DNA of 64,000 bases from Maratus speciosus (Eukaryota; Arthropoda; Arachnida; Araneae; Salticidae), in assembly GCA_963932465.1 (NCBI GenBank), contig OZ010787.1, forward strand, positions 15,488,926-15,552,925. The letters run 5' to 3'. Positions 1 through 12,012 of the stretch are shown piece by piece. Both the position numbers and the translations under genes were made by a program. Each line of letters starts with the position of its first letter. Position 1 is the stretch's first letter. The notes beneath the pieces were generated by a model. The model had not been told where the DNA came from. It was given only the letters and a program-made list of their open reading frames with translations, and did no database searches.

Positions 1-10
1 NNNNNNNNNN
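1..10. other. Ambiguous bases (N run)
   Basis: The first ten positions are N, so the window starts at or inside an assembly gap. Confidence 0.99.
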
Positions 11-1059
11 ATGGGCAAAAATTAGAATCAGCATTATACTACAGTTTGGATTGAAAATGCCTTGATTTTAGAGACTGTAGTGTATTTATTAGAATTGATA
101 TATTGCACACATATTAAACGGGTGTTGTAATTGGAGATTTCCAATAGAGCTAACATAAACAAATGTTATTAGAATGGAAAGTGATATATATTTGGCAGAG
201 CCCTATTTACTTTACTTTTTACTAATTTTATGACAATCTTTATGCAAAGGACATGATTTCAAGCATAATGATTTTTACAATCATTCACAATAATAAAAAT
301 ATATATATATTTAGTTAAGCGTATTAAAAATCATATTTCTAGAGCAGGAAATACTAGCATAGTATCCATCATGAAGAATTTTTTTTTTTTTCAATCATAA
401 ACCTGGCTCTAAAATATGAAACATACAAAAGATTATTCTAGAACTCATAAATATCATAGTTTTTATTAAAAGTTCATATTGAAAATATTAGAAAGTAAGA
501 ATTTAAACTTATTTAAAAATTAAGTTGAATTCGATGAAAAATATCATTAATACTGTGATACATAAGTGCTCAGTTGTTTACAATGAAACATTTTTACTCA
601 TGATAGATTATTTTGTCAAATATAACAGTAAAAAGGCAGATAGCAGAAAGTCCAGAGTGAATGAAACACTTATTAGGTATTAGCGTAAACAGTAATATCT
701 GCTAAGAAAAATAATTAAAACTGAATTTTGTGGCTACATCTCATTTCTCTTTTTATTCTAAGATATCCTTCAAAATAAATTAATATTAAAAAAATTATGT
801 TTTTTGCACCCTTACTTTTAGAACCGAAAAAATGGTGAAAAAGGTGTACAAATAGCATGAGAAAATACGGTAAACTTGGTCTGTCATAAAAAAACAAACA
901 AAGGTAAATCTTAATTTAAAAAAAAAAAACAGATCTGTAAAAAATAAAGTGCTTTTGGAATTTTTTTTTCTTTTTATATGATAAATTGTACTTTGTGGAT
1001 GATTTTTTTTGTGTTAGTGTGTGTGTGGGGGGGGGGGGGGGGATGAAGCATTTAGACAT
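11..1059. other. AT-rich non-coding DNA with a G16 tract
   Basis: I see no gene here. Reading frames are short and interrupted. A short GT run leads into sixteen consecutive G at 1027-1042. Similar long G or C runs occur at 12511-12526, 15650-15661 and 22124-22135. Confidence 0.6.
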
Positions 1060-1334
1060 GCATTAGAGAACAGTTTTGATGAATGTTATGCATTTTGAAA
1101 TTGCTGTATCTAGCAATTTTTGTTGTCGTTTTCATAGGCGTGAAGTGGTCATACATGCTTTAGATTATTAGTGATTGCAGTTTTGATAAATTTCATGCAT
1201 ATTTTAGGTTGATGTGTCCAGTTATGTATTTTTTGTTTTTATGTCACAAAATGCTCATACAACCATTAAGCAACTTCAGCTTTGACGAATTTCATGCATT
1301 TTTGAGATTGTTGCATCCAATAACATACTTTTTC

Positions 1335-1513
1335 ACTAGATTAATTTTAACACAATTATTCTAATTGGTAAATAAATCATATTAGATGTAAATTTCCAAC
1401 TGGGCGAAAAATGTCCGGACCAGGTTTCGAACCAGGGATTTCCTGGCTGAAGCCGCCAGTGCTCTGCCATCTGAGCTATCCCAGACAAATCTGGTGGAAC
1501 TTTTTCACCCAGC
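1335..1513 (-). mobile_element. tRNA-derived SINE, family A, near full length
   Basis: Read on the minus strand, this copy has a leader (AGCTGGGTGAAAAAG), then a tRNA-like head with an A box (TAGCTCAGATGGCAGAGC) and a B box (GGTTCGAA-type). It ends in a body that reads GGAAATTTACATCTAATATG and finishes in TTAATCTAGT. Three further copies lie at 17648-18240. The head has a 7-bp acceptor-like stem, a D arm and an anticodon-like stem, but the base before the would-be anticodon is G rather than T and the T stem has a mismatch. A tRNA-derived SINE fits better than a functional tRNA. Confidence 0.75.
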
Positions 1514-1600
1514 TGGGTGGCGGCTTCAGCCAGGAGATCCCTGGTTTGAATACTGGTCCAGAAATTTTTCGCCCAGTTGGAAATTTACATCTAACATTCT
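1514..1600 (+). mobile_element. Truncated SINE family A copy in inverted orientation
   Basis: This copy starts inside the tRNA-like head at GGTGGCGGCTTCAGCCAGG and runs through the B box into the body (CAGTTGGAAATTTACATC). It lacks the leader and A box. It abuts the minus-strand copy directly, making a head-to-head inverted dimer. The same arrangement occurs at 17925-18240. Confidence 0.7.
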
Positions 1601-1769
1601 TTTTGTTTTGTTTCTATGGGTGTGAAGCGCTCATACATGGATTAGTAATGGCAGCTTTGATGAATTTCATGCTTTTTAAAAATTGTTACACAACAAGTTT
1701 GCTGAATAAATTTTTTTTCGTCAGCAGAAAGCACTCACATATGCATTTACAGGGGGATATGTTTAGGAA

Positions 1770-1995
1770 AATTTTAGGTCCTTTAAAGGACCCTTCACAA
1801 AATAATTTATCTTAAAACAGGACCCTTCACAAATTTTTTTATCCCCAAACAGGACCCTTCACAAAAATTTTTATCCCCAAACAGGACCCTTCACAAAACA
1901 TTTTATCCCAAAACAGGACCCTTCACAAAATTATTTGTCTCTTAAATAGACCTTTCACAGAATTTTTTCACCTTCAAATTGAACTTTTCACAAAT
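1770..1995. repeat. ~35-bp minisatellite (GGACCCTTCACAAAA)
   Basis: About six tandem units share the core GGACCCTTCACAAAA followed by a T-rich spacer with ATCCCCAAACA. The first and last units are more diverged (for example TAGACCTTTCACAG). A stray GGACCCT copy occurs near 2166. Confidence 0.85.
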
Positions 1996-2485
1996 TTAGT
2001 CATTTAAAAAAAAAATCTGGCCTGTAAGTAAGCAGTTTAACTGACCAAAGAGCATATTACTTAGCTTTTTATATATGAAGGATAGAACATGAAGACATTG
2101 ATAATTTAAAATTCACAAAATTATGACTAGAATTTTCACAAAAAAACTTCACAATTTCACAAAAACAGGACCCTGTGAGAAAAGCCTGGACAGACCCCTG
2201 ATTTATGATCTTAGCTTTGATGAATTTCATGTATATTTTTTAGATTTGTACACAACAAGGTTGCAGCATCCTTTTCTTTTTTTTTTTTTTTCTTTATGAG
2301 CATGAAATTCTTATACATTATGTTAGTGAAAATAGCTGTAACGAATTTCCTATTTTTGCAATTTCTTTATTAGCATTCTTGTTAGATTCAGAGATTTTTT
2401 TCTTTTATTTTCATGTGTGCAAAGCTCTTAAGCCTGTTTTGGCAAGCTCAGTTTTAACGATTTTATTATTTTCAAGATCTACAGA

Positions 2486-3536
2486 GAGAGCAATTTAGTA
2501 AAACTGCAATATGTTACACATAATATATTAAATTTAATTAAACATATATATGTATTTTTACAAAGACTGCATTTCAAGGGCCTGATTTGAAAAAAAGATA
2601 TTTTTACTTAATTTATTAAACATGAATTATTTTTCAGAATTCATTGGTTTTAGTAATACAAATTGAAAATATATTTAAAAAAAATATGGGCTATTATATT
2701 TGTAAATAAAAAAACATTTGCGAAATACTTAAGCAAAAATATTTAAAATCAATATGAATTTGTGCAAACACATATGCACTTTTATGTTTAAATTAATTAT
2801 TTTTAATATTTATAATGTGTATATACTTCTTTTACATGGATTTCACAGTGAGATAAAAGTGTCTTGAATGTATAGGGATATTTTAAAACATGGAGATGGT
2901 GGGATGATTCGATCAGCAAATTGCTGACAAACCAGAATTTGATCCAGTCAACATTTACTTGGAGAAAGACATTCACATTGGAACTGTCTAATGAATGAAT
3001 CATCTGCTGTAGCACATACGATCCAGGTTTAGGGGAAAAAAAAAACTTTTCAGGTTGCTGCACGTTGCTTCTTGGCACATGAAAGAAAAATCGTCAAAAT
3101 CTGGTATTTATCATATTCTAAAATTCTACCGAAAATTTAAATGACTTTATCAGTTAAAAAAAAAAAGGTGATTTTATATTGTAAATTTTTCCAACATCCA
3201 TTCATCCAGCCATTTATTTAATATTTTATTTTTATGTATCATTCTAATGATTTCATCAATCGCACATTAGATGAAGCAATGGTACCCCAAGCTTCAGCTG
3301 AAAAAAGTAGCTGATCTGCATAAGCTTTCGATTGTATAAACAAAAAGATTATTTCAAGAATCAAAAGTAAATTTGCTTCATATACTACTTTTTGTTTTTT
3401 TTTAAATATTAATGACTTCTTTATGCGTAGATGTAATAGTTTCTCCATTTATGGAACATTATATTGTACATTATCCCTAATTTAAACTATGCTTAAAAGC
3501 AGCATTTTTGTTTATACAAGAAGTTTAACATAAAAG
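2486..3536. other. AT-rich non-coding DNA
   Basis: I see nothing beyond A and T runs and short chance reading frames. Confidence 0.55.
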
Positions 3537-4100
3537 AAAAGAGGGTAGAGGGAGGAATGGGACATGTCAGCAAAGAGAGGAATGGGACATGTCTAAATCC
3601 TTTTTAATAAGATGGATGTAAATTGCTAATATGCAAAAAATTTTCGAGGGTAGTATATTAATTATAACATTATACATATATTCATTTACTTCAAAATGTA
3701 ACTAAATTAAACTGATAATTTTTTAATGTCATCCCTGACTGACAATCCTGAATTTTCCTTCCATTGATAAAGGTAATGGAATTTGATATTGTAGAACAGA
3801 CATTATCAACCTACAATCTTTGTTAGACTGTATATATAGCCAACACTAGACTATTTGTGCCTTATTATACATTGTTTTATAGCTGTCCCATACCTCCCTC
3901 TTAGTGGGGACGTATAGGACACATTTTGAAAGGCACATTTATGAAATTGTTTCTGCAAAAATATGTTTCTATATTGTTCAAGGACATTAGAAAGTGTTTC
4001 ATCTTGTATTCTATATATCGAAATTTTTGTTTTTGTGTCACACAAAGTTTATTTTCTTATTTTTGTAAAAAGTGTCCCATTCCTCCCCACTCTCCCCTAT
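3537..4100. mobile_element. ~560-bp inverted-repeat element (MITE-like)
   Basis: The left end (AGAGGGTAGAGGGAGGAA, then TGGGACA) is repeated inverted at the right end (TGTCCCA, then TTCCTCCCCACTCTCCCC). A second GAGGAATGGGACATGTC copy follows the left end. No transposase frame is visible and the target-site duplication is not resolved. A comparable GGGGAAAGTAGGGGAAT terminus recurs at 12757. Confidence 0.55.
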
Positions 4101-5330
4101 TATGAAGCAGTAAATATTAAAATACGCTTCAAAGACAAAATGCCAAATAGAAACATTGTTTTAACTCGAAAATTAACAACATGAACATCTGAAATATATC
4201 GATAAAATGCAGTAATCATTATACCCTCCATGCATCACCTGGCAGCTCATCTTTGTTGGCATAATCAGATACTTCAAACGAAGTTGAATCCTTAGAATTA
4301 AACATTTTATAAAAAATAAACAGTCTAAAAAATAAAATATATACAAGAAGTTCTGCTATAAATGTATCAAAACTTGTAAAACACAAAACACAAGACTCGA
4401 ACACAGACTTTGTTTTTAATATGCACGCCGGTTTGTTTTGATTATGATTACAAAACGAGCAATTGGTTGGTTAGTTGGTTTATCAGTTATTGAAAATTGC
4501 CGATTCAAGCGCTCGAATACGCCATCTGGTGGAAAAAAGATATAACTTCGCGCGTCAGGAAAATGCCATGCAAGCACACTGCATGACATGTATTTTTAAT
4601 TTGCTCAGAATGATTATTTTTTTTTTTTTTTGCATAGTTTTAGAATTCGTGTGACATTTGTGTTCTGTGTTATATGACAAAGTAAAAATTATCCGAATTT
4701 GAATACCTAAAACTTTCAAATGCATTTACAATAAAAAATTATTTCAATGGCACTCTAGCATTAGTTAAAGGGACAATTTTCCTGTACCAAAGGCTGCAAT
4801 CAGCACACCAGAATCTACCTTGCTGAGTGATTTTCCAAAAGAGCGAAAATTTCGCAAAAGGGCAGGTTTCTAATTCGCAAATATCGTCCTGAAAATGGCG
4901 ACATATTTCACTGGATATGATCGAATTTATAGTTTCAAATGCATGCCTATTTGAATCAAAACAGCCCAGTTATGAGAGAGGCGACATCTTTATTGGTAGA
5001 GATGATTTTAGGCAAAAGCGAATCGCCCTGTTAACTTGTTTTACTAGAATATATAGTGTTGAAATCGGCTATCCGAGTAATACTTAAAAAAGAGCTAAAA
5101 TTATAGCGCCTAGAATATATTGTGTGGAAATCGGCTATCCCTGTAATTCTTAAAAAAAGCGCTAAAATTTAAAAGGTGGTTATTAAACTTTGATCGAATT
5201 TTGTCATAAAAGGATTTACGCCAAGGTATTCTGAAAACTTCCATTTTGTCTGGCTTGACAATCCCAATGTCTATGACACAAAAAATGTGCAAGCAAAAAC
5301 GGTCAATTTTAATCAGTTGTTAAACAATTA
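4101..5330. other. Non-coding DNA with a 66-bp tandem duplication
   Basis: No gene is visible. Two units starting at 5044 and 5110 share CTAGAATATAT and GAAATCGGCTATCC, a period of 66 bp. The rest is AT-rich single-copy-looking sequence. Confidence 0.5.
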
Positions 5331-5712
5331 AGGGCGCGTCCAGAGGAGCCACCGGTTAGTGACCGGTGAGATCGGTTAGTCACCAAGGCGTTCAGTGCTG
5401 CTAACGGGTCGCAACCAATGTCGTTCAGCGCAAGTAACCAAAGTGATCGGCGAGAGACCGAACTAACCGAAGAAAATTCTTGGTTAGTTGGGTCACGTGA
5501 TCGGTTACATGAAAGTTTATTTACATTTGCATCGTACATGATGAAACAATAATAAAAGAATAATTACGGCAACGTAATACAGATGGCGCCAATAGTAAAT
5601 AACACCAGTTCCGTCCAGTAGGTCTGTCGACCGGTTAGAGACCGGTCACTTACCATGACGTCACGTAACCAATCTCACCGGTGACTTTGGTGAGGTCTGC
5701 TGGACTCGCCCT
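5331..5712. mobile_element. MITE with GGGCG termini, PIF/Harbinger-like
   Basis: The ends are inverted copies: AGGGCGCGTCCAG on the left and CTGGACTCGCCCT on the right. Subterminal sequence is full of short ACCGGT / GGTTAGTGACC inverted motifs. The flanks (TTA left, TAG right) are close to a 3-bp TWA duplication but not exact, so the superfamily assignment is tentative. It is more GC-rich than its surroundings and has no coding frame. Confidence 0.5.
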
Positions 5713-5764
5713 TAGAAACGTGCCCCTCCCCTCATAAATGTGAATGTGATGCATCTTTCTTTAA

Positions 5765-8700
5765 TCTTATACTATAATGAGAGCAAAAATTGTGTGTGTG
5801 TGTATGTGTGTAAATTATATCTTGAAAACGGCTCTAACGATTTTGATTAAATTTTGCACCCTATCGTTTTTGGCACGAAAATACCATTGGGATGGGTCTC
5901 TCATGTTCGAGAAAATTCGATTAATGGGTCAGGGTCAAGCTAATTATATCTAGAGAACGGCTCAATCGATTTTGACTAAATTTTGTATCTAACCATTTTC
6001 GGGCACGAAAAGACCATTGGGATGGGTCACGTGTTCGAGAAAATTCGATTTGTGGGTCAGTGTGGGTCAAGCTATTTTTATCTCAAAAACAGCTCTAACG
6101 ATTTTCACTAAACTCTATATTCTACAGTTTTGGATTGCGAGAAGACCATTGGGCTAAGTCACATGTTGGAGAAAATTCGATTAGTGGGTCATTTTTGGGT
6201 CACCGTGGGTCAAGCTAAGTTTATCTAGATAACGGCTCTAACGATTTTGACGAAATTTTGCACCCTACTGTTTTCGGGCACGAAAAGACCATTGGGATGG
6301 GTCTCGTGTTCGAGAAAATTCGATTAGTGGGTCATAATGGGTCAGGGTCAATCTAATTATATCTAGAGAACGGCTCAATCGATTTTGACTAAATTTTGTA
6401 TCTAACCATTTTCGGGCACGAAAAGACTATTGGAGTGGCTCTCGTGTAAGAGAAAATTCGATTAGTGGGTCATTTTGGGTCATAATGGGTCAGGGTCAAG
6501 CTAATTATATCTAAAGAACGGCTCAATCGATTTTGACTAAATTTTGTATTTAACCATTTTCGGGCACGAAAAGACCATTGGGATGGATCACATGTTCCAG
6601 AAAGTTAGATCAGTGGGTCATTTTTGGGTCAGTGTGGGTCAAGCTATTTTCATCTCAAAAACGGCTGTAACGATTTTCACTAAACTCTATATTCTACAGT
6701 TTTGGATTGCGAGAAGACCATTGGGCTAAGTCACATGTTGGAGAAAATTCGATTAGTGGGTCATTTTTGGGTCACCGTGGGTCAAGCTAAGTTTATCTAG
6801 ATAACGGCTCTAACGATTTTGACGAAATTTTGCACCCTACTGTTTTCGGGCACGAAAAGACCATTAAGATGGGTCTCGTGTTCGAGAAAATTCGATTAGG
6901 GGGTCCTTTCGGGTCATAATGGGTCAGGGTCAATCTAATTATATCTAGAGAACGGCTCAATCGATTTTGACTAAATTTTGTATCTAACCATTTTCGGGAA
7001 CGAAAAGACTATTGGAATGGGTCTCGTGTTTGAGAAAATTCGATTAGTGGGTCCTTTTGGGTCATAATGGGTCAGGGTGAAGCTAATTATATCTAGAGAA
7101 CGGCTCAGTCAATTTTGATTAAATTTTGTATCTAACCATTTTCGGGCACGAAAAGACCATTGGAGTGGGTCTCGTGTAAGAGAAAATTCGATTAGTGGGT
7201 CATTTTGGGTCATAATGGGTCAGGGTCAAGCTAATTATATCTAAAGAACGGCTCAATCGATTTTGACTAAATTTTGTATCTAACCATTTTCGGGCACGAA
7301 AAGACCATTGAGATGGATCACGTGTTCCAGAAAGTTAGATCAGTGGGTTTTTTAGGTCACTGTGGGTCAAGCTATTTTAATATAAAAAACAGCTCTAACG
7401 ATTTTCACTAAACTCTATATTCTACAGTTTTGGATTACGAGAAGACCATTGGGCTAAGTGGCATGTTCGAGAAAATTCGATTAGTGGGTCATTTTTGGGT
7501 CACCGTGGGTCAAGCTAAATATATCTAGATAACGGCTCTAACGATTTTGACGAAATTTTGCACCCTACTGTTTTCGGGCACGAAAAGACCATTGGGATGG
7601 GTCTCGTGTTCTAGAAAATTCGATTAGTGGGTCATTTTGGGTCATAATGGGCCAGGGTCAAGCGTCAAGCTAATTATATTTAGAGAACGGCTCAATCGAT
7701 TTTGACTAAATTTTGTATCTAATCATTTTCGGGCACGAAAAGACCATTGGGATGGGTAACGTGTTCAAGAAAATTCGATTAGTGGGTCATTTTTGGGTCA
7801 CCGTGGGATCAGCTAAGTTTATCTAGAGAACGGCTCTACGATTTTGACGAAATTCTGTAATCTATCGTTTTAGGGCACGAAAAGACCATTGGGATGGGTC
7901 ACGTGTTCGAGAAAATTCGATTATTAGGTCATTATGGGTCAGGGTCAAGCTAATTATATCTAAAAAACGGCTCAAGACATTTTCACAAAATTTTTTAATA
8001 TGCGGCCGTTTGTGGTCATGAGATGACCATTGGGCTAAGTCACATGTTCGAGAAAATTCTATTAGTGGGTCATTTTGGGTCACAACGGGCCAGGGTCAAG
8101 CTAATTGAATCTAAAACATGCTCCAAACATTTTGACCAATTTTTATATTATACCGTTTCTGGGCATAAGAAGGGAATTGGCTAAGTCACATGTTCAAGAA
8201 AATTCAATTAGTGGGTCATTTTGGGTCACAATGGTTCAGGGTCCAGCTAATTGTATCTAAAAAGCGGCTTAAACGATTATGACTAAATTTTGTATTCTAT
8301 CGTTTTCGTTCTCGAGAAGACCATTGGGCTAGGTCGCATGTTCAAGAAAATTCGATTAGTGGGTCATTTTGGGTCACAATGGGTCAGGTTCAAGCTAATT
8401 GTATTTAAAAATCGCTTCAAAACATTTTGACAAAATTTTGTATGATACCTTTTCCGGGCATGATAAGACAACTGGGCAGGGTCGCATGTTCCAGAAAATT
8501 CAATCAATGAGTCATTTTGGGTCCTAATGGATCAGGATCAAGTTAACTTTATCTAAAAGATGGCTCAAAAGATTCTTACAAAACTTTGTACTACACCGTT
8601 TCTGGACAAGATAAAACCATTGGGCTGGGTCGCATGCTCACGAAAATTCTATTAGCGGGTCATTTTGGTGATAATGGGTCGGGGTCAAGTTAATGGCGTC

Positions 8701-9077
8701 TCAAAAATGTTCAAACAATTTTGACAATTTTTTTTTTGTTATACCGTTTCACAGTACAAAAAGACCATTGAAATAGCTCATATGTTCGATAAATTTTGGT
8801 TAGTGGGTTTTTGAATCAACGTGTGTCAAGCTTATTTTATCAAGAAAACGACTAACTATTTTAAATAAATTTTGTATTCAATCGTTTTCAGGCTCGAGAA
8901 GAGCATTGTGTTCGGTCGCATGTTCGAAAAAATTCGATTAGTGGGTCATTTTGGGTCACTATGTCTCAGGGTCAAGCTAATTGCATCTAAAACAGCAAGA
9001 ATGATTCAGTGGGAATAATATATCGAGATAAACACAAAGCTAATTTTGACCGAGCTTAGCTCGGTCATTCCTGCTAT
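5765..9077 (+). mobile_element. Helitron-like non-autonomous element with internal satellite array
   Basis: The element opens with TCTTATACTATAATGAGAGC and a GT run. It then consists almost entirely of ~150-bp tandem units containing AACGGCTC.A.CGATTTTGA, GGGCACGAAAAGACCATTGG, GAGAAAATTCGATTAGTGGG and GGGTCAAGCTAATTATATCT. About twenty units are present and they become more diverged to the right. At the right end is a perfect 8-bp-stem hairpin (GACCGAGC TTA GCTCGGTC, 9048-9066), followed closely by CTGCTAT. A 5' TC and a 3' hairpin recall Helitrons, but the canonical CTRR end is absent, so this is a tentative call. Confidence 0.45.
5815..8990 (+). repeat. ~150-bp tandem array with higher-order structure
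   Basis: Monomers of roughly 145-160 bp are arranged in a longer period. A distinctive monomer variant with CTCTATATTCTACAG and TTTTGGATTGCGAG recurs near 6112, 6683 and 7412, spacings of about 571 and 729 bp. The difference is about one monomer, as expected from unequal crossover of 4- and 5-monomer blocks. Confidence 0.8.
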
Positions 9078-9079
9078 TT

Positions 9080-10252
9080 ATAATTAAGTAGCAAAACCCG
9101 TGGCTTCGCACGCGTAGTTGTTGAAATATGCCAAGTAATATTTGTGCTTTTGAAGTTATAGCAAAATTAGTTAAGAAATTTTATGTAAAAATCCATAGAA
9201 ATCGTAATTTAGAACGTTTATAAAGCGTTTTTCTGCTCATTTCATGATTTTAAATTTCGATTTTTTTAACCCATTTTTAGAGAACCGGCATGCCAAATTT
9301 CTAGTTTCTAGTCCCTTCAGTATCACAAATATCGTAAGCTTAGAAAGTTTTTTCTCCTGCACTCTTTTAAATTTCGAATTTTTTTTAAAAACTGTTCTGT
9401 GCCTGCAATTGTGTCTTAAAAGTAGCAACCATGTAAAATTTCAAGTTTCTACCTTTAACAATTTCATATAAAAACCGTAATTTAAAACATTTTGAGAACG
9501 TTTTCTATTCATTTCACCCTTTTAAATATCGAATTTTTTAGAAATCATTCTTAGAGAGGATTTATATCTTAAAAGTAACTAACCCCCATTGGAAATTTCT
9601 AATTTCTAGTCCCTTTAGTATTACAAAATTCGCAATTCAGACCGTTTTTCTGGTGCACTACTTTAAATTTCGATTTAAAAAGAAAGACTATTCTGTGCGT
9701 GCATGTACATTGCGTATTTTCGAATATTTTAGCAGCCATTTAAAATTTCTCCCTTAACAATTCCATAGAAATCGCATGTCGAACAGTTTTAGAACGTTTT
9801 TTGCTTGTTTCACCCCTTTAAATTTCAGTTTCTTTAGAAACTGTACTTAGAAAATAGTTACATCTTCAGTGTAACTACCATGCTAAATTTAAAGTTTCTA
9901 GTCTCTTTAATATCACAAAAATCGCAATTTTAGAACGTTTTTTCTCCTGCACTTTTTAAAATTTCAACTTTTTAAAAATTATTTTGTGAGTACATATGTA
10001 CTTCACAACTTATAAGTAACTACCATGCAAAATTTCATTTCTGTAGCCCCTTCTCAATCAAAAATCGCAATTTTAGAACGTTTTTCGCTCCTGCATCCCC
10101 TTGGGGGTAGCGGCATCGACATAAAATATAACCTGTTTTGAAGCAGAAAATGTCAGCACCAATTTGCCGCCATTACTTTTCAAATCGGCTACGTAGTTCC
10201 AGTGATTACAACTACAAACAAACAAACGTTACCTGTTTATAATATTAGTATA
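9080..10252. repeat. Repeat B array, copy 1
   Basis: It begins with AGCAAAACCCGTGGCTTCGC and repeats a ~300-bp unit. The unit contains ACCATGC.AAATTTC, TAGTCCCTTCAGTATCAC, ATCGCAATTTAGAACG and TTTTTCTCCTGCAC. It ends with AACAAACAAACGTTACC and TATAATATTAGTATAG. The same family occupies 62526-64000. Both strands have only short frames. Confidence 0.65.
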
Positions 10253-10648
10253 GACTGCTACTTGACAACCAACTTTTCATAATTTTTATATCCCGAAAAT
10301 TGCCTTCAAACAACAATTTTGACTGCGTTCATAGTGATATCATTTTTTTTTTCGAATACCATTGTCAAAACTTATATTTCACACATAAAAATTGTTAAAA
10401 TATACAAAAATCGCAATATGTTTGGGATGATTAATACCACAGAATATTCAATGTGAAAAAATAACTATACATCTTTATAATTCCCAAAATTCTTGGCTGA
10501 ATAATTTCTAGTTTTATATCCAAAGTTAAAATTGCCACTAGATTCAAAATATGAATTAAATCATGTTTTAGTATTAGAAATTTTGAGTCTTTTTACTATT
10601 TCAATATGGAGATGACTCCATGAAACTTATTTTTTAATAAAATTTTAA
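10253..10648. other. AT-rich non-coding DNA
   Basis: I see no feature in this stretch. The last four bases (TTAA, 10645-10648) are the left target site of the following MITE. Confidence 0.5.
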
Positions 10649-10931
10649 CCCGGCAGGACGCGCGGTGTTAAAAGTAACACGAGAACGGGCATGGGGTGTC
10701 AGCACACCCCAAACATATTAAATGGCATAAATACGAAAAAAAACTTTAGAATTCTGTCTGTTAGTGAAATTCATAATAATTACACTCTTTCTCGTAAAAA
10801 ATGATAACTGAAACGTTAAATCATAGTTAATTAAAAAAAATAATGAATTAATTAATTAAAAGCACTCAACGACAGCAGACGAATATTTTCGGGCGTGGGG
10901 TATCAAAACACCCCGCGCCCGTCCTATCGGG
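10649..10931. mobile_element. piggyBac-type TTAA MITE, family 1
   Basis: The termini CCCGGCAGGACG and CGTCCTATCGGG are inverted copies flanked by TTAA on the left and TTTAA on the right. Subterminal sequences are also inverted and GC-rich: GGGGTGTCAGCACACCCC near the left end and GGGGTATCAAAACACCCC near the right end, each able to form a hairpin. There is no coding frame. A related element lies at 29224-29406. Confidence 0.75.
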
Positions 10932-11069
10932 TTTAAGGATCACTCATTTACCAATTGAATTGCTATTTTCATTTGTATCCGATAAAAATGTATTGGGGGG
11001 GGGGATTTTTTTCAATTATACATACTACACACAAGGCTTAAGAACAAACAGCATATAAATACTAGCTGA

Positions 11070-12012
11070 CAAGGCCGTAGCCAATGGGGGGATCACCAGG
11101 GTTTAATCCCCCTCCGAAATTTCTGTCAAGATGACTATAAATATGCCATTAACTATCACTCAACACAGTCAAGATACGAAAATCAACTACAATAGAATCC
11201 CGATTATACGAGTGAATACGGACCAAGCTCACCTCGGATAAGCAAAAAACTCAGATAAACCGGATTTACACAAATCGTTACCAACGAAGGAGATGAACTA
11301 TAAATTTTCACTTAATTCATTCATTTTTATGGTGCTAGCAACATTTCTTTGATGTACATTTCCGTTACATTTAAGAAAAACTGGGAATATAATTGATTAT
11401 TTGAAAAAGCGCTTGATAGTTTTTTGTTTGTTGAATGTCAATTTTGCTGCAGTTTTTTTTTTTTTTTTTTTTTTTTTTGCTGCAGTTTTACGCTACTGCA
11501 TAGCTATCAATTTCCAAGATTTTTCCTTAACAGTAAAACTTACCAGTAAATTTTGCCTAATTTAACTGCCGAAGTCTAACAATTGTCAACGATTAAATAT
11601 GGCAAAAATTTTTATACAATTTTAGAGGTAACAAAACCGTACAAATTGACAGCTATGTGATTCTATTAGTGTCATGGAAATTTCAGGTGTAGCCTCTTCT
11701 TTCTGCTCAAAGTACTAAATAGTTTTTTTCAATTGAACTTACACCTTTGGAATAAATCATTTTCTTCTGTCGGACTGATGGTTTCCATTATTGTGAAACA
11801 GCCATTATAAATGAAGTGTTAGGTGAAGATGAAAGAGCAGACATAAAAAGTTAGAACCCTGATTTTCTGGTCAGAATGGGGAAAAAGATGGTCATGTTTT
11901 TTATTTTTTTTTCTTTGTCCATCAAAAGAAAATAACTCGGTTAAAAATAAAAAATCCAAAATGAGATAATGATCAAATCCCCCTACAAAATATTTTTCTG
12001 ACTACGGCCTTG
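11070..12012. mobile_element. hAT-like element with perfect 8-bp duplication
   Basis: The termini CAAGGCCGTAG and CTACGGCCTTG are perfect 11-bp inverted repeats. They are flanked on both sides by CTAGCTGA (11062-11069 and 12013-12020), an exact 8-bp target-site duplication as expected of hAT elements. Inside lies a second element that starts at 11190 after TA with CAATAGAATCCCGATTATAC, a pogo-like terminus. A T27 run sits at about 11452-11478. No transposase frame remains. Confidence 0.75.
11190..11945. mobile_element. pogo-like MITE fragment nested in the hAT element
   Basis: The left end follows TA and reads CAATAGAATCCCGATTATAC. The body at 11763-11940 (ACTGATGG.TTCCATTATT, GTGTTAGGTGAAGATGAAAG, CTGATTTTCTGGTC) matches the two arms of the palindrome at 57950-58256. 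That palindrome also ends in the inverse terminus (GGATAATCGGGACTCTACTG). The right border here is unresolved. Confidence 0.5.

Larger units (their letters stand above)
1060..2485. repeat. Interrupted ~107-bp tandem array
   Basis: A recurring segment built around TTTTGATGAATTTCATGC, followed by a GTGTGAAG.GCTCATACATG stretch, starts near 1074, 1181 and 1281. It reappears near 1656, 2217, 2338 and 2452. The array is split by a SINE pair at 1335-1600 and by a 35-bp minisatellite at 1770-1995. Sequence on both sides of the SINE pair reads as one continuous unit, so the SINEs came later. Confidence 0.65.

Noticed and set aside
1411..1815. 134-codon plus-strand frame starting MSGPGFEPGISWLKP, and the related frame at 17722
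   Set aside because: It reads the antisense of the SINE-A head, whose B box produces the PGFEPG-like peptide. It is not a gene.
5765..8990. CRISPR-like array of repeats
   Set aside because: Units are contiguous ~150-bp satellite monomers without unique spacers, in a eukaryotic context.
10996..11006. Poly-G/C runs as functional elements (also at 1027, 12511, 14323, 15650, 22124)
   Set aside because: Simple mononucleotide runs are common and error-prone in assemblies; I see no associated structure beyond the runs.
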